A stretch of 64,000 nucleotides of DNA, from contig CAWEHB010000016.1 in assembly GCA_963808705.1 (NCBI GenBank), positions 992,001 through 1,056,000 of the forward strand, in the 5' to 3' direction. This DNA is from JASHPR01 sp963808705. GTDB taxonomy: Bacteria > Actinomycetota > Actinomycetes > Streptosporangiales > Streptosporangiaceae. Below, piece after piece: positions 10,206-18,703 of the stretch. Numbering within the stretch: the stretch's first letter is position 1; the number at the start of each line of letters is the position of its first letter. The notes beneath the pieces are model-generated. The model saw nothing but the letters and a program-made list of their open reading frames with translations. It ran no database searches and had not been told where the DNA came from. A program made the position numbers and the translations under genes.

Positions 10206-10235
10206 TTGAGCTGCCGGGCTGATCTCGGATATTCT
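10206..10235 (+). promoter_or_regulatory. Candidate rpsT promoter
   Basis: TTGAGC at 10206-10211 and TATTCT at 10230-10235 with an 18-bp spacer, giving a start near 10242 and a leader of about 100 bases before rpsT. It lies in the divergent gap between lepA and rpsT. S20 genes are often autoregulated through their leader, but no specific structure is claimed. Confidence 0.5.
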
Positions 10236-10343
10236 TCTGAGTCGGCTGCCCGTGCCCGCATCTGTCCTGCCGGGTGCGAGGCCGCGGTCTCGTCGCGGCG
10301 GGCATAGCTGATCAACCTGACCAGACTCTAGCGAGGCACACGC

Positions 10344-10607
10344 GTGGCGAATATCAAGTCCCAGATCAAGCGCAACAAGCAGAACGAGAAGGCACACCAG
10401 CGCAACAAGGCCGTCAAGTCGGCGCTGAAGACGTCGGTGCGGCAGTTCCGCGAGGCCGCGGACGCGGGTGACGAGGACAAGGCCACGCAGGCGATGCGGG
10501 CCGCCTTCGTCAAGCTGGACAAGGCAGCCAGCAAGGGCGTCATCCACAAGAACCAGGCGGCCAACCGGAAGTCGGCGATCGCCAAGCGCGCCGCCCAGAT
10601 GGGCTGA
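10344..10607 (+). CDS. rpsT: 30S ribosomal protein S20
   Basis: 87 residues from GTG 10344 with GCGAGG upstream. The sequence starts MANIKSQIKRNKQNEKAHQR and shows the three-helix S20 pattern: NKAVKSALKTSVRQFREA, FVKLDKAASKGVIHKNQAAN and the basic end KSAIAKRAAQM. S20 binds 16S rRNA early in 30S assembly. It is divergent from lepA and convergent with holA, the normal actinobacterial arrangement. Confidence 0.98.
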   Translation: MANIKSQIKRNKQNEKAHQRNKAVKSALKTSVRQFREAADAGDEDKATQAMRAAFVKLDKAASKGVIHKNQAANRKSAIAKRAAQMG

Positions 10608-10620
10608 TCTAACCGCTCGC

Positions 10621-11682
10621 TCAGTTGGGCGAGCGGCAGGCCACGATCTCGGTGATCGCGCGCTCCAGCGCGTAGCCCGGGCTCGCGCCCTCGCCCTTCA
10701 CCTGGGCATCGGCCTGGGCCACCACGCCGTGCGCGCGCGCTATGCCCTCAGCTGTCCAGCCCCGGAGCTGCTGACGCACCCGGTCGACCTTCCACGGCGG
10801 CATGCCGAGCTCGGCGGCCAGCGCGTCCGCGCGGCGGCCCTGCCCGGCCGCGCCCACCCGCCCGAGCGCCCGGACCCCCTGGGCCAGGGCGCTGGAGATC
10901 AGCACCGGCGAAACGCCGGTCGCCAGCGCCCAGCGCAGCTGCTCCAGCGCCTCGGCCAGCTTCCCCTCGACCGCGCGATCGGCCACCGTGAACCCGGTCG
11001 CCTCCGCCCGGCCGCGGTAGTACCGCGCCACCACGGCCTGGCTGACCACGCCGGTGGTGTCGGCCGCGAGCTGGCTGCACGCCGCCGCGAGTTCTCGCAG
11101 GTCGGTCCCGACCGCGTCGAGCAGCGCGCGCAGGCCTGACTCGTCGGCCTTCCTCCCGGCCCGGCCGAACTCGGCGCGCAAGAAATCAAGCCGCTCGCCG
11201 AAACGCTTGACCGCCGGGCAGTCGATCCGCCTGACCCCCGGGCCGGCCAGCAGGGATTTGTTCTTGGCCCCGCCGGAATGCGTCAGCACGAGCACCACAC
11301 CGGGCGGCGGGGCGGCCACCAGGCGCGCCAGTTCCGCCGCGACGTCCTTGACCGCGTCCTGCACCGACCTGACGATGACCAGGCAGCCGCCGCCGAACAG
11401 GGTCGGCGCGGTCAGCAGCGACGCCTCGCCCGGCTTGAGGTCGGCGGCCCGCACGTCGTGCACATCGGGCAGGTCGGCCGGGGCCGTCTCCCCCGCGCCG
11501 GCCGGCGGCCCGGCGGCCGCGGCCGCCTCGGCCGCGACGGCGAGCACGGCCCGCTCGACCAGCAGTTCCTCGTCCCCGACGATCACCGTCACCGGCGCGA
11601 CGCCAGCCTGGCCGCGGGCGGCGGCCGTGGTCGGAGAGGGAGGCACGCCTGCAGCATGCCACACGGCGATCACGCCGGCCAT
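10621..11682 (-). CDS. holA: DNA polymerase III subunit delta
   Basis: 353 residues from an ATG at 11682 that overlaps the DegV stop by one base (TGATG). A GTG at 11646 (PPSPTTAAARGQAG...) may be the true start, because residues before it are not typical. The N-terminal AAA-like domain includes VTVIVGDEELLVERAVLAVA, and LVLTHSGGAKNKSLL and EFGRAGRKADESGLRALLDA match actinobacterial delta subunits. The C-terminal collar domain (AALAVRQ-type helices, ATGVSPVLISSALAQGVRAL) is complete. Delta opens the beta clamp within the clamp loader. It converges with rpsT across a 13-bp gap. Confidence 0.9.
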   Translation of the reverse strand: MAGVIAVWHAAGVPPSPTTAAARGQAGVAPVTVIVGDEELLVERAVLAVAAEAAAAAGPPAGAGETAPADLPDVHDVRAADLKPGEASLLTAPTLFGGGCLVIVRSVQDAVKDVAAELARLVAAPPPGVVLVLTHSGGAKNKSLLAGPGVRRIDCPAVKRFGERLDFLRAEFGRAGRKADESGLRALLDAVGTDLRELAAACSQLAADTTGVVSQAVVARYYRGRAEATGFTVADRAVEGKLAEALEQLRWALATGVSPVLISSALAQGVRALGRVGAAGQGRRADALAAELGMPPWKVDRVRQQLRGWTAEGIARAHGVVAQADAQVKGEGASPGYALERAITEIVACRSPN

Positions 11683-12527
11683 CAGTACGGGGCGACCACC
11701 ACGCCGAGCATGCCCGGCCCGGTGTGCGCAAGGATGACCGGGCCCGCCTCGGTCAGGTACCGGTGCCGGGCGCCCGGGATGAGCCGCTCGAACCGCCCGG
11801 CCAGGGCCGCCGCGCGCTCCGGGTCGCCCAGGTACTGGACCGCCAGGTCGACCGGGTGGCCAGCCGCGGACTCCGCAGCCGCTTCCTCCAGGCGGCGCGC
11901 CGCAGCCGACATCGTGCGGAACTTCTCGAGCACCGCGATCTTGCCGTCGGCCAGGTGCAGCAGCGGCCGGAACGTCAGCCCGGAGCCCGCACCAGGGAAG
12001 CCGGGGCCGAGCCGGCCTCCGGCGCTCAGCTGATCCAGGGTGTCCAGCACGAAGAACGAGCGCAGCCGCGCGGCCCGGGCGGATGCGGCGGCGGCCGCGT
12101 CCTCGAGCGTCCCGCCGGCGTCCGCCACCTCCGCAGCGGCCAGCGCGGCAAAGCCCAGGCCCATCCCGAGAGAGCGCGAGTCAACCACCCGGACCGGCAC
12201 CGGCGCCCCGGCGGCCGCCAGCCGGGCCGAGTTGACCGTCCCGGACAGGCCCGCGGAGATATGCACGGAGACGACCCCTGCGGCACCTGCCGCCCCCGCG
12301 GCCGCGTAGGCGGCGGCGAAGGCGGCCGGGGCCGGGCTGGCGGTGCTGAGCCGCGCCCCGCGGCGGAACTCCGCTCCGAGCGCGCCGGACAGCGCGCCGG
12401 GCCCGTCGTCGGACGCCAGCCCGCCGACCGCGACCCGCAGCGGCACCACCCGGATGTCGTGGCGCGCCGCAAGGTCAGGGGGCAGGCAGGCCGTGGAGTC
12501 GGAGACCACCGCGACCGGTGCGGCCAT
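11682..12527 (-). CDS. DegV family fatty-acid-binding protein
   Basis: 281 residues from the ATG at 12527 (MAAPVAVVSDSTACLPPDLA). Longer in-frame starts overlap hutI and add low-complexity residues. The DegV fold is recognisable by the N-terminal SDSTACLP, the central VSVHISAGLSGTVNSARLAA lipid-headgroup loop, VRVVDSRSLGMGLGFAALAA, and the conserved FVLDTLDQLSAGGRLG. DegV/FakB proteins present fatty acids to FakA kinase; many actinobacterial members have unknown partners. In several actinomycetes the DegV gene is followed by comEA and comEC before holA; here it runs directly into holA. Confidence 0.9.
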   Translation of the reverse strand: MAAPVAVVSDSTACLPPDLAARHDIRVVPLRVAVGGLASDDGPGALSGALGAEFRRGARLSTASPAPAAFAAAYAAAGAAGAAGVVSVHISAGLSGTVNSARLAAAGAPVPVRVVDSRSLGMGLGFAALAAAEVADAGGTLEDAAAAASARAARLRSFFVLDTLDQLSAGGRLGPGFPGAGSGLTFRPLLHLADGKIAVLEKFRTMSAAARRLEEAAAESAAGHPVDLAVQYLGDPERAAALAGRFERLIPGARHRYLTEAGPVILAHTGPGMLGVVVAPY

Positions 12528-12556
12528 GGCCGGGGGCGAGGCGCCGCCGCCCGGCC

Positions 12557-13783
12557 TCAGCCGACGACTGGCTCGCCGCCCCGCCACACGCGGAGCGGCT
12601 TGAGGCCGTAAGCCCAGGCGAAGGCGCCCTCGTGATCAGCGTCCCAGGCCACGATGTCCGCGTACTTGCCGCGGACCATCGCGCCCCGGTCGGGCGCGCG
12701 CAGGGCATGCGCTCCGCCGACGGTCGCGGCGCGCAGCGCCTCGGTGACGCTCATGCCGAAGTGGGCGACCGCGAGCGCGATCACGAGCGGCATCGACGTG
12801 ATCCCGATCCCGCCCGGCGAGTGGTCGGATCCGAGGGCGACCGCCGCGCCCGCGTCGAGCAGCGCGCGGACCGGCGGGATCCGGCTGGTCTCCAGCGACG
12901 TGGCCGGGCAGACCACGGCGGCCACGCCCGCGCGGGCCAGCGCGGTGACGTCCTTGTCGTCGGCGTGGTGCAGCAGGTCGGCCGACGCGCAGCCCAGTTC
13001 CGCCGCGAGCCGCGCGGCCCCGTTGCGCGCGTCGCCGCACGCGTGCAGCCTGGGCAGCAGGCCCGACGCGCGCCCGGCGTTGAGCACCCAGCGCGCTTCC
13101 CGCTCGGTGAACTTCCCGTCCTCGCAGTAGACGTCCACGCTGTCGGCGCCGGCCAAGGCCGCGTCCGCGCACCAGCCGCTGACCGCGTCGATGTAGTCAT
13201 GGCGGCGCCCGAAGTACTCGGGCGGCACGGCGTGCGCGGCGAGGAACGTCGCGTGCACGCGCGGCACCCCGTTCTCGCCTTCCAGGGAGCGGAGCAGGCG
13301 GATGTCGGCCAGTTCCCCGTCCCTGGTCAGGTGATAGCCGGTCTTGGCCTCGATCGTGGTGGTCCCGCTCAGCAGCCACTGGCGCAGCCGCGTCCGCACC
13401 GCGTCGCAGAGCGTCCAGGGATCCGTCCCGCGGGTGACCGTGACCGTGGAGGTCATCCCGCCGCCGGCGGCGGCGATCTCCCCGGCCGAGGACCCGCTCG
13501 ACCGCATCGCGAGTTCCGCGTACCGGTTGCCCGCGTAGACGGGGTGGGTGTGAGCGTCGATGAGCCCGGGCGTGACCAGCCCGCCGTTCAGGTTCTCCAC
13601 GTGATCGACATCGACAATGTCCTCGATCACCCCGGGGATGCTGCCCGGAAGCTCCGATGCCGGACCAACCCACGCAATTCGATCATCGTAGGACAAAATC
13701 GCCGCATTACTCCACACCTCGGAACCGGTCCAGAGCCGGCCGATATTGGTGAGCAAGCGAACGGTCACCGTACGGCGCCCCAT
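12557..13783 (-). CDS. hutI: Imidazolonepropionase
   Basis: 408 residues from the ATG at 13783 (MGRRTVTVRLLTNIGRLWTG). A further ATG 16 codons upstream adds non-conserved residues. Amidohydrolase features: metal ligands in VTPGLIDAHTHPVYAGNR, EAKTGYHLTRDGELADIRLL, AAHAVPPEY, LHACGDARNG, and GSDHSPGGIGITSMP with the catalytic Asp/His. HutI hydrolyses 4-imidazolone-5-propanoate to N-formimino-L-glutamate in histidine degradation, in the cytoplasm. No other hut gene is in the window, so the rest of the pathway must be elsewhere. DegV starts 30 bases after its stop. Confidence 0.93.
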   Translation of the reverse strand: MGRRTVTVRLLTNIGRLWTGSEVWSNAAILSYDDRIAWVGPASELPGSIPGVIEDIVDVDHVENLNGGLVTPGLIDAHTHPVYAGNRYAELAMRSSGSSAGEIAAAGGGMTSTVTVTRGTDPWTLCDAVRTRLRQWLLSGTTTIEAKTGYHLTRDGELADIRLLRSLEGENGVPRVHATFLAAHAVPPEYFGRRHDYIDAVSGWCADAALAGADSVDVYCEDGKFTEREARWVLNAGRASGLLPRLHACGDARNGAARLAAELGCASADLLHHADDKDVTALARAGVAAVVCPATSLETSRIPPVRALLDAGAAVALGSDHSPGGIGITSMPLVIALAVAHFGMSVTEALRAATVGGAHALRAPDRGAMVRGKYADIVAWDADHEGAFAWAYGLKPLRVWRGGEPVVG

Positions 13784-14542
13784 TTCGGAGGAGCGCTCCT
13801 GGCGACGGTCCGATCGACCATGAGCGGTCACCTGCCATGACTCGTGCCCGGCGCTGCAGCACCGGCGATCACCCAGTTGGGAGAGGATCTAGAGAACACC
13901 ACCGATGTGCCAGCCAACATATCGGTTGAGTAACGCTATTGCACCGGAGGGTCCTTGTACAGGGGCTTCCGCAGATTGCCTCGGTTTAAATGGCCGGACG
14001 CAGCGCCCGGAACTCTTCCGCCTCCCGGGCAGTTGCCCATGTCAGGGCCATCCCGGCCGGCCCCATATGGTCATGCTCCCCGCGGCCCCGCTCCGGGCGC
14101 CCGGGACCGCACCGTCCTGGCGCCGGGAACTCCGGCGCGAGCGGGGCCGGCCAGGCCGCCAGCCCATCGGTGAGCCTGCTTGGCCAGCGCCCTGAAGTGC
14201 TACGATTCGCTGGTTGCGGCCAGGCGACGCGCCGGTTGCGGCCAGGTGACCGCCCGTGCGGCCCACCCGGCCGCCGCGGTCGCGCCCCCGCGGCCGGGGC
14301 CCCGGGCCGCGCCCGCCCGCTGGCCGCGGGGCAGCCGGCAATGCGCGGATCATGGCAGGTACGGCCAAGAACTCCCCGGGCTTCGGACTTCCGTGGCGTA
14401 ATTGCGCGGTTATTGCCGATCAGGGCCTGCAAAGGATTGCAGCGATTCATGAACGCGACGCCCAGGTCGCCGCGGTATCCGGCCGGCCACTCTATCCGGA
14501 TGAAAACGGCGTTACCCCGTGATCTCCCGCCATCTCGCGGCA
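13784..14542. other. Intergenic stretch, no gene recognised
   Basis: About 760 bp between hutI (start) and hflX (stop). Open frames here have no family motif, no convincing ribosome-binding site and atypical composition. The only structure noted is a short direct repeat, GGTTGCGGCCAGG, at about 14211 and 14234. It may contain the hutI promoter and the hflX terminator, but none is clear. Confidence 0.5.
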
Positions 14543-16042
14543 TCACCGGGACGCCGTGGGCGCCTCGAATCGGGCGAGCTCGGCGGCGAGGCCGGGCGGC
14601 ACGCGCGCGGTCAGCTCGGTGCCGTCCTGCCCGTGCCGGACCGCCAGCACCTCGCCTTCGGCGTGCGCGCGGGACAGCAGGTCGCCCCGGTCGTACGGGA
14701 CCGTGACGACGACCTCGTGGTCACGGCGTGGCAGCAGCCGGTCAAGCTCGCGGAGCAGATCATCGATCCCGGCCCCGGTGCGGGCCGACACCAGCACCGA
14801 CTCGCGCTCGGCGAGCCGCAGCCCCTCGACCTCGATCGGGTCGGCCGCGTCGGCCTTGTTGATCACCACAAGCTCGGGCAGGTCACCGGCGCCGATCTGG
14901 CCGAGCACGTCGCGCACGGCAGCGATCTGCGCCCGCGGGTCGGCATCCGAGCCGTCGACGACATGCAGGATCAGGTCCGCCTCGGTTACCTCCTCCAGCG
15001 TCGACCGGAAGGCGTCGACGAGCTGGTGCGGCAGGTGCCGGACGAAGCCCACCGTGTCGGTCAGCGTGAACGACCGGCCGGCCGGGGTCCGGGCCCGCCG
15101 CACGGCGGGATCGAGCGTGGCGAACAGCGAGTCGTCCACCAGGACCTGCGCTCCGGTCAGCCGGTTGAGCAGGCTGGACTTCCCGGCGTTGGTGTATCCG
15201 GCGATCGCGACCGACGGCACTTCCCGCCTGCGCCGCTGCCCGCGCTGCACCTGCCGCCCGGCGGACATCTCGGCCAGCTCGCGCCGTAGCTTGGTCACCC
15301 GCGCCCGGATCCGGCGCCGGTCCGTCTCGATCTTCGTCTCGCCCGGGCCGCGGGTCCCGATGCCGCCGCCGCCGGCCACCCGGCCTCCGGCCTGCCGGGA
15401 CAGCGACTCGCCCCAGCCGCGGAGCCTGGGCAGCAGGTACTGCAGCTGCGCGAGCTCCACCTGGGCCTTGCCCTCCTTGCTGCGGGCGTGCTGGGCGAAG
15501 ATGTCCAGGATCAGGGCCGTCCGGTCGACGACCTTGACCCGCACAATGCCCTCCAGCTTGCGCAGCTGGCCGGGCGCGAGCTCGCCATCGCAGATCACCG
15601 TGTCCGCGCCTGACGACGCGACCAGCGCGGCGAGCTCGGCCGCCTTGCCCGCGCCCACGTAGGTCGCCGAGTCGGGCCGGCTGCGCCGCTGGATCAGGCC
15701 GTCCAGGACCTGTGACCCGGCGGTCTCGGCCAGCCGGGACAGCTCGCGCAGCGAGTTCTCCGCGGCGGCCAGGGTCCCGTCCGTCCAGACCCCCATCAGG
15801 ACCACACGCTCCAGCCGCAGCTCGCGGTACTCGACCTCGGTGACGTCCTGGAGCTCGGTGGATAGCCCGGCGACCCGGCGCAGCGCGTGCCGGTCCTCCA
15901 GGTCCAGCTGGCCCGCGTCGCCTGGCTCGGCCGACTTGACCCGGGCGGGGCCGTCGCTCGCCGGCCCGTCGCCCGCCGGCCCGGTACTGGCCGGCCCGGT
16001 GTCGGCCGGCACCACGGGCATCTGGCTCGATAGCGCGGACAT
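14543..16042 (-). CDS. hflX: Ribosome-associated GTPase HflX
   Basis: 499 residues. N-terminal nucleotide-binding domain with VVLMGVWTDGTLAAAENSLR and YVGAGKAAELAALVASSGAD, then the Gly-rich linker GGRVAGGGGIGTRGPGETKI and a coiled-coil. The GTPase domain has G1 GYTNAGKSSLL near residue 281, G3 DTVGFVRHLPHQLVDAFRST and G4 NKAD. HflX rescues stalled ribosomes by splitting 70S particles. In actinomycetes hflX normally follows dapF in the miaA-dapF-hflX neighbourhood; here about 10 kb of other genes lie between dapF and hflX. The first 35 residues include a PASTGPAGDGPASDGPA repeat and are not conserved. Confidence 0.95.
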   Translation of the reverse strand: MSALSSQMPVVPADTGPASTGPAGDGPASDGPARVKSAEPGDAGQLDLEDRHALRRVAGLSTELQDVTEVEYRELRLERVVLMGVWTDGTLAAAENSLRELSRLAETAGSQVLDGLIQRRSRPDSATYVGAGKAAELAALVASSGADTVICDGELAPGQLRKLEGIVRVKVVDRTALILDIFAQHARSKEGKAQVELAQLQYLLPRLRGWGESLSRQAGGRVAGGGGIGTRGPGETKIETDRRRIRARVTKLRRELAEMSAGRQVQRGQRRRREVPSVAIAGYTNAGKSSLLNRLTGAQVLVDDSLFATLDPAVRRARTPAGRSFTLTDTVGFVRHLPHQLVDAFRSTLEEVTEADLILHVVDGSDADPRAQIAAVRDVLGQIGAGDLPELVVINKADAADPIEVEGLRLAERESVLVSARTGAGIDDLLRELDRLLPRRDHEVVVTVPYDRGDLLSRAHAEGEVLAVRHGQDGTELTARVPPGLAAELARFEAPTASR

Positions 16043-16222
16043 CTTCCTCCAAGGCTAGGCTCCCGGGCCGCCGCCGGCCGCCGGTCGTCACGATGGTCCC
16101 ACGGCTCGGGCCCAGGTTCATCTGGTTAAAACCCCGTTCCCTGCATTAACGCCGGCCGGGCCGCAAATGTGACCCGGCGGCGCGATCCCGGCCGGCGAGG
16201 GCGCCGCGGGCACCGGGCCGCC

Positions 16223-16294
16223 CCCGCCCGCCCCGAAGCGCCCGCCCGCCCCGAAGCGCCCGCCCGCCCCGAAGCGCCCGCCCACCCGGAAGCG
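16223..16294. repeat. Four tandem 18-bp repeats upstream of aceB
   Basis: The unit CCCGCCCGCCCCGAAGCG is repeated exactly at 16223, 16241 and 16259, with a fourth copy at 16277 carrying two changes. It lies between hflX and aceB, ending nine bases before the candidate aceB -35 element. Confidence 0.8.
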
Positions 16295-16302
16295 GTAGGA
16301 CT

Positions 16303-16332
16303 TTGACCTTTATGCCGGGCTGCGGTTAGCGT
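16303..16332 (+). promoter_or_regulatory. Candidate aceB promoter
   Basis: TTGACC at 16303-16308 and TAGCGT at 16327-16332 with an 18-bp spacer, giving a start near 16339 and a leader of about 80 bases. This matches the SigA/HrdB pattern TTGACN-N18-TAnnnT. It directly follows the 18-bp tandem repeats. Confidence 0.55.
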
Positions 16333-16417
16333 CGAGTCGCGGCCGGGCCGTGCGGGCCTCCGGGACACCCGCCTGCGGTGCTGCCGCCGCACGTTGCCAC
16401 GACCGGGAGGAGCAGGC

Positions 16418-18022
16418 GTGACCGAGACCGAGGGCGTCCAGATCACCGGCCCGGCCGGCGACCGCTACGACGAGATCCTCACCAGCGAGGCGCTGGCCCT
16501 GGTGGCGGCCTTGCACCGGGAGCTTGGCCCGCGGCGCGCGCAGCTTCTCGCGGCCAGGGCCCGCCGCCAGGAGGAGCTCACGGCCGGCGGGACGCTGGAC
16601 TTCCTGCCGGAAACGCGCCAGGTCAGGGAGGACCGCTCCTGGCAGGTGGCGTCTCCGGCGCCGGGGCTGGCCGACCGGCGGGTGGAGATCACCGGGCCGA
16701 CCGACAAGAAGATGACGATCAACGCGCTGAACTCGGGTGCCAAGGTGTGGCTGGCCGACTTCGAGGACGCCAACACCCCGCTGTGGGACAACATGATCAC
16801 CGGCCAGCTCAACCTGAAGGACGCGCTGGACCGGAAGATCGATTTCACCAGCGCCGACGGCAAGCCCTACCGGCTCCGGCCGGACGGCGAGCTGGCCACC
16901 ATCGTGGTGCGGCCGCGCGGCTGGCACCTGGACGAGAAGCACCTGCTGGTGGACGGCCAGCGGGTCTCCGGCAGCCTGTTCGACTTCGCGCTGTACTTCG
17001 CGCACTGCGCCCGGCGCCAGCTCGACCGGGGCCAGGGCCCATATTTCTACCTGGCCAAGCTGGAAAGCCACCGGGAGGCGCGGCTCTGGAACGACGCCTT
17101 CAACCTGGCCCAGGATCAGCTGGGCATCCCCCGCGGCACGATCCGGGCCACGGTCCTGATCGAGACGATCCCGGCGGCGTTCGAGATGGAGGAGATCCTC
17201 TACGAGCTGCGCGAGCACAGCGCCGGGCTGAACGCCGGCCGCTGGGATTACCTGTTCAGCATCATCAAGAAGTTCCGCACCCGGGGCCGCGATTTCGTGC
17301 TGCCCGAGCGCAACGCGGTGACGATGACCGCCCCGTTCATGCGGGCCTACACCGAGCTGCTGGTCAGGACGTGCCACGGCCGCGGCGCGCATGCGATGGG
17401 CGGCATGGCCGCCTTCATCCCGAGCCGGCGCGACCCGGAGGTCAACGCGAAGGCGCTGGCCAAGGTCCGCGACGACAAGGCCCGCGAGTCCGCGGACGGC
17501 TTCGACGGCTCCTGGGTCGCCCATCCCGACCTGGTGCCGGTCTGCCAGGAGGTGTTCGACGGCGTGCTCGGCGACCGGCCCAACCAGCTGGGCAAGCTGC
17601 GCGACGACGTCGAGGTCAGCGCGGCCGACCTGCTGGCCGTGGCCAAGACCCCGGGCGGGATCACCGAGGCCGGGCTGCGCAACAACATCAGCGTGGGCCT
17701 GCAGTACCTGGCCAACTGGCTGGCCGGCACCGGGGCGGTGGCGATCTTCAACCTGATGGAGGACGCGGCCACCGCGGAGATCTCCCGGTCCCAGGTCTGG
17801 CAGTGGCTGCACAACGACGTGACCCTGGACGAGGGCCAGCAGGTCACCCGGGATCTCGTGGAGCAGATCATCGGCGAGGAGCTCGGCCTGATCCGCGAGC
17901 AGTACGGCGCCGCCTTCGACCCCGCCCAGTTCGACCAGGCGGTGGCCCTGTTCAAGGAGGTCGCGCTGGCGGACGACTACGTCGACTTCCTGACCATACC
18001 GGCCTACGAGCGGATGCCCTGA
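16418..18022 (+). CDS. aceB: Malate synthase A
   Basis: 534 residues from GTG 16418, with GGGAGGAG six bases upstream. The malate synthase signature REHSAGLNAGRWDYLFSIIK is intact, as are LADFEDANTPLWDNMITGQ, the acidic LIETIPAAFEMEEILYELRE and the C-terminal GVGLQYLANWL-like helix. The enzyme condenses glyoxylate with acetyl-CoA to give malate. Isocitrate lyase is not in the window, but a complete glycolate oxidase (glcDEF) lies 0.7 kb downstream on the same strand, so glyoxylate from glycolate is a likely substrate source. Convergent with the STAS gene. Confidence 0.96.
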   Translation: MTETEGVQITGPAGDRYDEILTSEALALVAALHRELGPRRAQLLAARARRQEELTAGGTLDFLPETRQVREDRSWQVASPAPGLADRRVEITGPTDKKMTINALNSGAKVWLADFEDANTPLWDNMITGQLNLKDALDRKIDFTSADGKPYRLRPDGELATIVVRPRGWHLDEKHLLVDGQRVSGSLFDFALYFAHCARRQLDRGQGPYFYLAKLESHREARLWNDAFNLAQDQLGIPRGTIRATVLIETIPAAFEMEEILYELREHSAGLNAGRWDYLFSIIKKFRTRGRDFVLPERNAVTMTAPFMRAYTELLVRTCHGRGAHAMGGMAAFIPSRRDPEVNAKALAKVRDDKARESADGFDGSWVAHPDLVPVCQEVFDGVLGDRPNQLGKLRDDVEVSAADLLAVAKTPGGITEAGLRNNISVGLQYLANWLAGTGAVAIFNLMEDAATAEISRSQVWQWLHNDVTLDEGQQVTRDLVEQIIGEELGLIREQYGAAFDPAQFDQAVALFKEVALADDYVDFLTIPAYERMP

Positions 18023-18118
18023 GCGCTCCGCATCGAGATCCGTCGCCGACCGCATCCAGGACGAACCGCCGCGCGGCGCGTATGGATGCCGCGTCCGGGG
18101 CGAAGCTGCGCTCGATTC

Positions 18119-18445
18119 TCACGGGACCATGAGCAGCAGTTCGGTGAGGCCGGTCAGCTCGATGAGCCGGCGGACGATGGGGGTCGGGTGGCGGAGCTCG
18201 ACCTGCCCGGCTTTCCGGGTGGCCGAGACCAGCAGCGCGATGCCGGAGCTGTCCATGAACTCCAGCCCGCTGACGTCGAACACCAGCCGGTCGTTCCCGG
18301 CGGCCAGCACTTCCTCGACGACCGGGCGGACGCGCTCCACGCTCACCATGTCGAGCTCGCCGGACAGCCGGATGACCGGCGTGCCGTCTTCCGTTGCCAC
18401 TTCCACCGCGCAGTAAGCCCCGTCGGTGGGTTCTAGTCCAGCCAT
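18119..18445 (-). CDS. STAS domain anti-sigma factor antagonist
   Basis: 108 residues, a single STAS domain: GTPVIRLSGELDMVSVERVR, then LVFDVSGLEFMDSSGIALLV. The DSSG motif holds the serine that RsbW-like kinases phosphorylate and SpoIIE/RsbU-type phosphatases dephosphorylate; the unphosphorylated form frees a sigma factor. The start codon lies inside the last codons of an upstream SpoIIE-type phosphatase remnant, so the pair was once translationally coupled. An RsbW-like kinase is encoded at 24.7-25.3 kb, but nothing shows that the two are partners. Confidence 0.93.
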   Translation of the reverse strand: MAGLEPTDGAYCAVEVATEDGTPVIRLSGELDMVSVERVRPVVEEVLAAGNDRLVFDVSGLEFMDSSGIALLVSATRKAGQVELRHPTPIVRRLIELTGLTELLLMVP

Positions 18446-18552
18446 CTCAGCCCAATCAGCGCGATGTCGTCGGCCGGCGAGCCGCCGGTGAGTTCGGTGC
18501 CGGTGAGGGTGCCCCGAGTGGTAGTCCCCGTCCTGGTGAGCGGTGCCTCAAT
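18433..18552 (-). pseudogene. C-terminal remnant of a SpoIIE/PP2C-type phosphatase
   Basis: A 39-codon open stretch with no start ends at the TAG at 18433. It reads ...GTLTGTELTGGSPADDIALI followed by GLRWLD. The DDIAL(I/L) segment is the metal-binding Asp pair near the C-terminus of PP2C/SpoIIE phosphatases (RsbU type). An in-frame stop lies just upstream at 18553-18555, and the 150 bp before glcD contain no more of the domain. The stop overlaps the STAS start, the usual phosphatase-STAS junction. I infer deletion of the phosphatase body. Confidence 0.65.
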
Positions 18553-18703
18553 TTAGCAAGGTCGCGCCGCCCGGGCGGGAGACCTTCCGTGACGCGGCGC
18601 CAGCCCCGCCCGGGCGCGGCGTCGAGCCCGCTGCCCCGCGAAGATTGGCAAACCAGGCGCCCAGGGCGCACCCTGGGTAACGGGAGCGGCTGGAGGCGAG
18701 ACG

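Noticed and set aside
13784..14542. Several 60-240 codon open frames between hutI and hflX
   Set aside because: None has a ribosome-binding site, a recognisable motif or coding-like codon use; frames exist on both strands at once, as expected for high-GC noncoding DNA.
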